Part shown: positions 24,301-30,900 of the stretch, piece after piece | Layout of the letters: every line of letters begins with the position of its first letter | Position numbering within the stretch: the stretch's first letter is position 1 | Assembly: GCA_001655205.1 (NCBI GenBank) | Contig: LPNZ01011359.1 | Location: 1-30,900, forward strand | Length of the DNA stretch: 30,900 bases | Source of the DNA: Lenisia limosa | Taxonomy: Eukaryota; Breviatea | Reading direction: 5' to 3' | Position numbers and translations under genes: made by a program | The notes under the pieces: model-generated | What the model saw: only the letters and a program-made list of their open reading frames with translations | Databases searched by the model: none | What the model was told of the DNA's origin: nothing

Positions 24301-27300
24301 TGTGTACTAATTAAATTGATGTTAACACACTCTTGGGGAGACGTGTTGCTGAGGTTCTTCACTTTTGTATTCCATCAGTCGCAATGTCCAGTAGTTAATG
24401 TCGATACCAAGATAACGATTGCGATCCTATATTTATTAATATCAAATACATCATTTTAATGTGCACTTACCTGCTGAGTTTCGGTCAGCTTCTCAAGAGC
24501 AACAGACACCTCAAGTTCCAAGTCATATGTGTCCTCCCCTGCTGGGGCCGAGGATTGTCTGTTGTGTTAATGATTTGATGGCTGTTTTGAGGTAATGATT
24601 GTCGACATAACACCAAATACCTTAAGAATGATAGTATTTCCCAGATCATTTGGTAAAGCAAAATCACGGAGAAAGCTACTTTATTGAAAAAAATTCTCCT
24701 AATCAAGTATATTATGACCTTCTTCATGAAAAACCGGTCTGACTATTTATACTGTTTGATAATATTGAGTTTTGTAGTGAATTATTATGTCTCAAACCCA
24801 TCATATCGTTCACCCAGAAAGTTAATCAACAAACGCTGCTGTTCTTTGTGGAGATGTTATTGTGGAACTGGACAAAGCCTTGCGAAAGCTCTCAACTCTT
24901 AGGCTATTAGAATACCCACTTCTGTATGTCATTCTGTAGTGTGAGACGAAATATTTTCAGAAAAAACAAAAAATGTCACCTTTTAACCTAATGTGCTTTT
25001 TAACCTTATGTTTAAATGTCAATTTAGATGAAATCATACTTTGACGATGGTACATTTAGTGATGCTTGCCATATTGTCACTATTCCGATCCCCTAGAGCG
25101 ATGAGATAATTGGTACAAGTAATCTTGAAAATATCTCTCAATTCCAAACCTTAGCATGTGTTTTCCCTTTGGAAATGCATTTCCAAGAACCGGAATTGCA
25201 ACTGAGGGAGACTGATTCGTCGAATTTGGTTCGAATATTATCAATTTCATCAACACGTGCTGATATAGTGATTGAAGCCGGATATAGTGATTGAAGCCGG
25301 AGTCCACTTGAATTGCAAAAACAATGTTTTTTGGAAAATTGCAAGATATATGCATTTTTCCGAGTCTACTCCAAGAGAATTCGATAACATTAATAGTTTG
25401 TCGTTTTCTATGTACTAAATATTGGTCAAATCGTATAGTTTTTAAGTCTAAAAAGACAGTGCTAAATTCTATTAATTTAGATGATGATTTCACAAAGTGG
25501 TGTAAAACAAAGACATTACTGTGCCCTATATCCAGCCAATAATCTTATGGCAACGATAAAACTCAAAATTATACATTTATCCACCCCAGAATAATAATTG
25601 TAATATTTTGTATACAAAATTTAAGTGGTCTCCGGCTTTAAAGTATAAAGTATAAGATAAAAAGGTACTGAAATGATCAGAACAAAAGAATGTGGAGCAA
25701 GTTGCAACAAATTTAGGATGGTTGAAAATCTGTTGCCAACTATCCACATCAAAAGGTTGAGGGGCTTTCAATTTTTGGCTTGAGGCTAAATGGTTACAAA
25801 ACACCAAAGACTAAAAAATGCTACCTCTCAAGTTCACAATATGCACTCCATGAGACTGTGAGAGGGTTTCAGCAGCTTCATAAGAAAGTCTAATATTTCA
25901 GTAATTGGAACAAAATGAGAGGATTTCAGTCATCCACAAACAGAATAGAGTTGTATTCAGCCATGTTTGCGATCCGTGATGTTTTGTTAAGCATGGGTGA
26001 TACCAAAACCCATTGTTTTGAGAGACCTGAAGGAGTTAATTATTAAATACAATCAAGAGTGAGATTGCAATTTGAGTTTGTATTTTCTACCAACCAAGCA
26101 TTCCAGCTGCAGTACTTCCCGAATGAATGCCTATTTTGGACTGTAATGAATTGACGTGGATGATCTAAACATTATAATGAGTATATTATCACATATCATA
26201 TTGATATTAATGTGATGACAAGGTAACGTACTGCGTTTTGAATGCCAAACGATGCTTCAAGAATTCCTTTGGAACCGGCTAACCCATATACTAAAAATAG
26301 TCAACCTTGAAATAAATTCTGAATCATTAAGAAACCAAAAACTAAATCACAATCAAGTATTAATCTTCTATGAATAGTATCGTATAGTATCTGTAAGACA
26401 AAATACACAATATCTATTATGAGAAGCTAGTAGTATCAATTATTTTTTTGTAATTAACCAAATATCCAACATACACCGAGTTTCGTCGAAACCTGGAGAA
26501 CTATATCGAGTCAGCAGACCACCAACAATAACAATCGAAGTATCCACTTGCTCAAGTTTGAAGCTAAAAGATGAATCAAATTAGTGGTATGTATGTGGCC
26601 AAGGCTAATAGTACCGATGTAAAGGTTTTAGTTAATTGCTTCACAGCCAACATACCAGTGATACTTATCAACATATTTGTCTACAATTTTAGAAAACCCT
26701 ATAAGTTCGTTGAGAATTTTTTTGGGGGTCAAAATGGTTGATATGTCTATAAACTGGACCTAGAGTGTCAAGTCAATCGGGTCACATACATAGATGAAAG
26801 CAACAGTAACAATATCAAAGTACTCAATGTTGTCTTCTCTTTGGGAACCGACCGCTTGCTTCTGAAATATTAATATCTAGAGACAAATGTACCTCTATTC
26901 TCCTTCGTAGATGTAGAGGAATCATCTCTGCCTCCAAGGACTCTGATGGTGAAATATCCAAATACTATATGATAGGATGTGATAAGATTCCTGTTTCCTG
27001 GTGATACAACTCACAAAACAAAAAAAATAGAAAACATACTCATTCGATTCATTTGTGTTTTTCCCTTTATCATTGAGAGTGACATGCATTTTTGATTCTT
27101 TTGAGTGTGGCTCAGACTGAGGTAGAGCACAACAACCATCACCAAGCCTAGTCGAAGATAGAAGAGTATTGGCACTCCTAGACTGTAAACAGACTGCTAT
27201 GGATATTACCATTGATGTACCAATCTGCAATACTCAAACATGTCACAAAGAGAAAGCAAGCAGTAACAGTTTCAATTTTGGGAATACCAGAAATCGCTAA

Positions 27301-29041
27301 ATGTTAAAATCTGGACAGATACAAACTTCCGAGCGCGCCAACAATTATGACATAACAAGACTTAATAGCAAGTCCATTGTCTTGCTCTAAGCACATGCAG
27401 ACAATTATACCTAGCTTCAAAACAAAAAGAGCGGATTGAACAAGGTTTACCCATTTAGGTAAACTAAAGGTTAAACTGAAATCCAGGCCCACTTTCCAAA
27501 TCCAAGAGGAGATTTTAAGAATTGAGCAAATAAATTCAAAACCTCTAGGGTTGTAAAATGATATGGCCACAGATAACAGAATATTCAATATTCTCAAACC
27601 TAAGTCATCTTCATTGTCCTCAATACAATGGACAAACTCGTAGTAATACTCTGTAGCCAACGATATTTTGTCAACACATTTGAGGGCTATATATATACCT
27701 AAAACATCATATATTGATTTCAAAACCACTAGTAGACAAATTCGAGTAGACCCCATCATACTTGTACCACAAGTAGACAAGAAAAACATGTGACAACTGA
27801 CATGAAGGTGACCATCTTCAAAGACGTACGCAACACTGGACAGGCAGAGGACAATCAGAATGAAGCAGATATTGGAAACCTGTCGAGTAATTTGAGACTC
27901 AAAGACAAACTAGCGTGTCATTGACATGTTGTCTCCGTCGCTCTCTGTTAATTGCCGCTTTTGAACTGTCCGATTGGTTGAACTCTCGAAATACATCATG
28001 GCGATACTTTCGTCTCCTATTGTAGAAGTAAAGGCAAAGAAAAGACACAACAACTTCCAATTTTATAATTTGACAACAAATGCAGAAAAGAACTCGCTGT
28101 TCAAAAGATAATACTGGTCTCTTAACGCTATCTGATGTTAATCAAAGTACAAAAACTAAGACATTTGAAATGACTATTAGAATACGGATATTTAGCTATG
28201 ATGACTAATTTTCAAAAGCAAAATAGAACGGTTTTATATTATAATTAAACATAGTATTTGAATAGTGTATTCAAGTTCTCCATTTATAACTGTGTTGAAG
28301 TGCTGACTTTTCACGTTTTCTAGCAGATTGGCCAGGATCATTCTCGCTTCCTCTTGCAGTACCTACAAAGTAAATGCAAAAAAATATGAGATATCCTGGT
28401 GAAGCCCAGCAAAAATCGGATTGTAAATGTGTAAGCTTAGAAAATGTATATAAAACTGTAATGTGTCATATTGCCGTGAAATGTAAACCCACCAGCAGAA
28501 GTCTTTTGTTGTTTGAACCCTGATGTTGAAGTCACATTAGCCTCATTTGACAACGATGCCAAATTGATCTAGAAATTTCAATGAGGTGAGGAAAAAACCA
28601 AATATAAGTAGGGGTGAGTAAACACCCAGCAATAACTCTACCTTGAGTTGATGAGAAGAACTCATTATTTCAAATGATGGCAATCGGAAGAGGATGTAAC
28701 TTTTATAGTTAACTGCATCAACTTCAAGCACTTTCTTGAGGCACCACAAGCCTCCTCGACCAAGGGCCAAATTCTTGGAAGATAAAAATGGGAGAACTAG
28801 TCTTTCGGCATGATCTTTGTTGAATGGTATGCCAATCTGTCAATCATCTTACATTTCAGAGACCGCTATTTCACAAATTAGGTTGAGCACTTTTTTCAAA
28901 TTAGTAGATAAATTTCCCTTTTCAGACAAAATAAAGTATCCGCTCCCGCGGCATGCGGATAAACCGGAGAATAGATCCGATGTACCCAAAAAGGAAAGTA
29001 TGGATTTCTTACGCTTGTCTCCCCGCCTCTGTCGTTGTCAT
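21370..29041 (-). CDS. Two-domain membrane class III nucleotide cyclase, swapped
   Basis: Predicted guanylyl/adenylyl cyclase: NTP to cyclic NMP at a membrane. Fourteen 5' exons join in one phase: 29013-29041 (ATG, MTTTEAGRQA), 28853-28942, 28642-28801, 28493-28568, 28315-28362, 28251-28289, 28163-28204, 27911-28131, 27327-27879, 27210-27296, 27040-27177, 26893-26942, 26790-26861, 26656-26759 (about 570 codons). Layout: soluble N-terminal region of roughly 200 residues, basic motif INRERRRQH, membrane block 1, C1 (25.8-26.9 kb), membrane block 2 (23.6-24.8 kb), C2 (22.1-23.1 kb), hydrophilic tail (ISAPLSYIPKEIPSDSEF; KAQRAVGGQFYRIY), TAG at 21370-21372. The active-site residues are split between C1 and C2 in the reverse of the mammalian adenylyl cyclase order. 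No P-type ATPase motif is seen. Some exon joins between 23.1 and 25.8 kb are unresolved. A cyclase homolog is sure; activity is inferred. Confidence 0.8.
22138..23100 (-). other. C2 cyclase domain, metal Asp residues kept
   Basis: Order: IIATLVPSHIVPRVMSGD (canonical ILPxHVAxRL), LSVLQ|LDVVNFTRDSIGKD (canonical VLFADIVGFT, Asp kept; the intron here is 29 nt), NKFDQACKRRQCDRLYTIGD (followed by AWV; second Asp kept), AISGASN, IAITRLARDLLQIVQNF, VRIAVATGGAIGGVIGKS, RPRYLI then WGEAPELAHLLEQ (exon 22138-22236; Asn and Arg positions changed to Glu and Leu). It carries the metal half of an active site and lacks the transition-state pair. Confidence 0.85.
23600..24760 (-). other. Second membrane block of the large cyclase
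   Basis: Exon-like hydrophobic segments: AFSVILLYQMIWEILSFLRY (24.6-24.7 kb), VMDYATSFILLTVIVVTFF (24.0-24.1 kb), a soluble ETEYQEETRTYYFSE, FFIIMIIAYIISCVAFIPCF (23.8 kb), and NYTIPLFMSLAALAYSVGEG (23.65 kb). These lie between C1 and C2, matching TM7-12 of two-domain membrane cyclases. Not every join is proven. Confidence 0.6.
25262..25299 (+). repeat. 19-bp direct repeat, two copies
   Basis: gatatagtgattgaagccg occurs twice back to back. On the minus strand this lies in the linker between C1 and the second membrane block of the cyclase gene, where exon structure is unclear. Confidence 0.9.
25825..26942 (-). other. C1 cyclase domain, metal sites lost
   Basis: Order: LEAEMIPLHLRRRIE (canonical ILPxHVAxRL), IVTVAFIY|VQFIDIST (canonical VTVLFADIVGFTSLS; Asp replaced by Tyr), ILNELIGFSKIVDKYVDKYH, FKLEQVDTSIVIVGGL (second Asp replaced by Thr; Glu retained), GLAGS, KIGIHSGSTAAGMLG (canonical RIGIHTGPVVAGVVG), GLSKQWVLVSPMLNKTSR (Asn and Arg retained) and LLSYEAAETLSQS. 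The fold is complete and the missing catalytic parts are specific, not random decay. Confidence 0.85.
27040..28131 (-). other. First membrane block of the large cyclase
   Basis: Hydrophobic segments in order: VLFCICCQIIKLEVVVSFLC (28.0-28.1 kb), then the basic loop RRKYRHDVFREF and INRERRRQH, then SNICFILIVLCLSSVAYVF, the stretch around ICLLVVL, ILNILLSVAISF, ALFVLKLGIIVCMCL, SCYVIIVGALGTISGIP, ACFLFVTCLSIADWYING and FYLRLGLVMVVVLYLSL. Roughly six or more helices precede C1, as in 12-TM cyclases. The exact count needs a predictor. Confidence 0.7.
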
Positions 29042-29044
29042 TGT

Positions 29045-29135
29045 GTCAATCATTATATCATTATATCATTATATCATTATATCATTTTATCATTATATCA
29101 TTATATCATTTTATCATTATTATCATTATATTATT
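29045..29135. repeat. atcattat microsatellite between divergent genes
   Basis: Repeats of atcattatat/atcattttat start four bases upstream of the cyclase start codon (minus strand) and fill the left third of the 302-bp space before the next gene. It lies in the 5' leader or core promoter of the cyclase gene, so copy changes could affect expression; that is inference. Confidence 0.85.
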
Positions 29136-29343
29136 ATATATAAATATATATCTTACGCCACCTCGCGCACACGCCACTTATTCGGAGGGTCAATACCCCT
29201 CTATTTTCAAACGCGTTTATTTATTATTTTTATTAAAAATTTATCAGCCACTATTCAGCTATTCTACACAACCGACTAAACATATATCATACATTCCATT
29301 CCATCCCATTTCATTCATTCATCATTGTCCTCTTTTATGAAAG

Positions 29344-30900
29344 ATGAACTTTGTTGTCTTAGCTGGTCTTTTATTACCGTTCCTGGTGTCGGCATTTATG
29401 TGAGTTTTGCAGTAGTTTTTTGGATTGCAATTTGCCCTTCTTCTTTCTTCATCCTGACCCTGTAGTAAAACCTCTCCTCTTGGACATGCCAGGTTGGTGA
29501 AAAATCTATTTTCCCTTTGTATCACCTTCAAGTGCTGACTATTTTGAACTGAATGAGGCGACAATCTCCACCCTCAGAGTGACAGAATTAAGCTTTTCAG
29601 GAGTTGACGTATGTGAGGCTGTACCTTCAAGACTTCATATCATCGGCCGAAGAAGCCGTCGACTCCATCACGCTTATAAGAGATATTGGATTTGTTTTAC
29701 TACAACTCTGTCCACATTGGGCGGACAAAAAAAAATACAATGCCTATCACATTAAGTATATTTGTTATGGTTTTATTTCTGTTCTTGTGTTTTTATGATC
29801 CAGTTTTCTCAAAGCGATTGGGAGTTGTTGAAGACTTTTGGTAGGCAAGGCTATTCCAAAGATCAATGAATAAACTTTTTCACTTAATTTGAGAATTGTT
29901 TCATTAATTGGCGAAAGATTGAGATTGTTTCACATTTCATTAATTTAGCCAAATCTGGACGCAATTTTGAGAACTGTACTGCTGTTCGCGAAGCAGGCCT
30001 CCCTTCAGGCATCTACAGCATTCTTGGGGTGAGCAGGATCAGGGCTGAAGACACAGGAAGATATACGTGTGGTTAGTCTATGGCATATGGCAGGCTGAAT
30101 TACTATTATAAGCGTGATGGTGTTGGACGGCTTCGGGCAGATTAAACAACCTTGTTTTATTTCTCATTATAATTTATAATTGTTAATTACTTTCTCTTTT
30201 ACGCGTAATGATGTNNNNNNNNNNNNNNNNNNNNNNNNNNNNNNNNNNNNNNNNNNNNNNNNNNNNNNNNNCTGATACCCCCCCCCCCCTTTGTATTTTC
30301 TTTATATCTCAAAAAATATGTGGTAGCAAATACCCTGTCCAATTAACGGTTTTATTATGACCTAGGTCAAGGAAGAGTGTTTAATCACCGAAACTAGCAG
30401 CTATATCAAGTTTGCTGGGGGCTATTTGTGGTATTCAGCGGCTTTGTCACACAGTTAAATTATAATATGTATGTATTCTTGAATAGAAAAGTCGCTGTGG
30501 ATAGCTTTGTTATCCATTTTCAGTTTGGGTTTTTTATTTACCTTTCAGGATTTTCCATGTCAATCCATCAAGGCATTTTATTCCCAACAAACTTGTGATC
30601 CCTTTCCATTTCTGGAACACCTACCACAGCCAAGGAAGTGCCGATGATGGTAAGCTGGCAGATTCTATAAGCTTACTGTGACTATTGTAGATAGCTCAAT
30701 TTTCATCTCGAAGCGTATTTACACTACGCCTGTTCTTGACTCTAAATTGGTTCTGAGTAAGCTTTAAGAATTATGTGATTTTATCAGAGGAACACTTTTC
30801 AAACCCGAAATAATGTCAACGTGAATCGTTTTGTAACCTTTTCCCAGCTTCTCCTACAAATCAGACAGTTGTGTCTCAAGTCTCTCACACTTTCTCCAAG
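29344..30900 (+). CDS. Secreted protein, helix then fibrinogen-like start; partial
   Basis: Exons 29344-29399 (signal peptide MNFVVLAGLLLPFLVSAF), 29466-29492 and one from 29533 keep phase. A 22-nt intron (gtgaca...ttttcag) then joins TISTLR to ELTYVRLYLQDF in an exon from 29601. The segment ELNEATISTLRELTYVRLYL looks helical, possibly coiled coil. An exon near 29951-30029 gives GRNFENCTAVREAGLPSGIY, then SILG. A second 22-nt intron leads to HRKIYVC. NCxxVxxAGxxSGIYxI...YVC resembles the opening of fibrinogen-related domains (DCxExxxxGxxxSGVYTIxP...VYCD). The GGGWT core is not visible and may sit in gap 30215-30271. Later exons near 30550-30648 (FIPNKLVIPFHFWNTYHSQG) and 30847-30900 (SPTNQTVVSQVSHTFSK) show the gene runs off the window. 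Confidence 0.55.
30215..30271. other. Assembly gap
   Basis: N run before a poly-C tract in the partial secreted gene; may hide a domain exon. Confidence 0.99.

Noticed and set aside
28801-28853. Coding reading IGIPFNKDHAERL between two cyclase exons
   Set aside because: It can only be joined across two stops; the 51-nt intron 28802-28852 keeps phase and removes it.
27880-28860. A variant genetic code, because in-frame TAG, TAA and TGA interrupt conserved cyclase frames
   Set aside because: Each interruption is removed by a short GT-AG intron that restores homology with the paralog, and all three stop codons end genes in this window.
28271-29041. A separate 148-residue gene ending at TGA 28271
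   Set aside because: Its five exons close in phase, but a 25-nt intron (28290-28314) bypasses the stop, and the next three exons lead in frame into a membrane helix and the conserved INRERRRQH motif. One long gene explains more.
30030-30076. Immunoglobulin-like motif AEDTGRYTC in an unspliced reading
   Set aside because: A 22-nt GT-AG intron gives HRKIYVC in the frame that follows the fibrinogen-like segment; the Ig reading meets a stop at once.
1-30900. tRNA, rRNA, CRISPR or transposon ends
   Set aside because: No cloverleaf, rRNA core, spaced repeats, transposase or terminal inverted repeats were seen.

Overview
This is a eukaryotic nuclear window. It has GT-AG introns, a spliceosomal cyclophilin-RRM protein, multi-exon genes on both strands, and nine runs of N (some next to poly-C tracts). 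TAA, TAG and TGA all serve as stops, so the standard code fits. Introns are short and of two sizes: many of about 19-60 nt, and others of about 80-250 nt. The species cannot be fixed from the sequence. The swapped two-domain cyclase points towards protist cyclases, while a signal peptide + helix + fibrinogen-like start points towards animals or their relatives. Exons below come from my own hand splicing, accepted where reading phase closes across the joins. Layout, left to right: (1) 2-958 (+), 3' end of an unrecognised gene; (2) 911-6425 (-), a helical-repeat protein, perhaps FIRRM/DUF4487-like, whose last exon overlaps gene 1 antisense; (3) 6720-9828 (+), PPIL4, clear; (4) 10288-13356 (+), an unrecognised secreted protein; (5) 14171-17908 (+), a membrane protein with a degenerate class III nucleotide cyclase domain; (6) 17974-20687 (-), an ARM/HEAT-like protein; (7) 20724-21113 (+), an 83-residue membrane-anchored protein; (8) 21370-29041 (-), a large membrane-bound two-domain class III cyclase; (9) 29344-end (+), a secreted protein with a possible fibrinogen-like domain, cut by the window edge. 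The main result is the pair of paralogous cyclase genes, (5) and (8), in inverted orientation. Gene 8 reads N-terminal region - membrane block - C1 - membrane block - C2. C1 has lost both metal-binding Asp residues but keeps the Asn/Arg transition-state pair and a guanylyl-cyclase-like Glu. C2 keeps both Asp residues but has lost Asn/Arg. Together they could build one active site in the order described for ciliate and apicomplexan guanylyl cyclases, but without the P-type ATPase module of those proteins. Gene 5 has the first membrane block and C1, apparently lacks the second membrane block, and carries at most a truncated C2.
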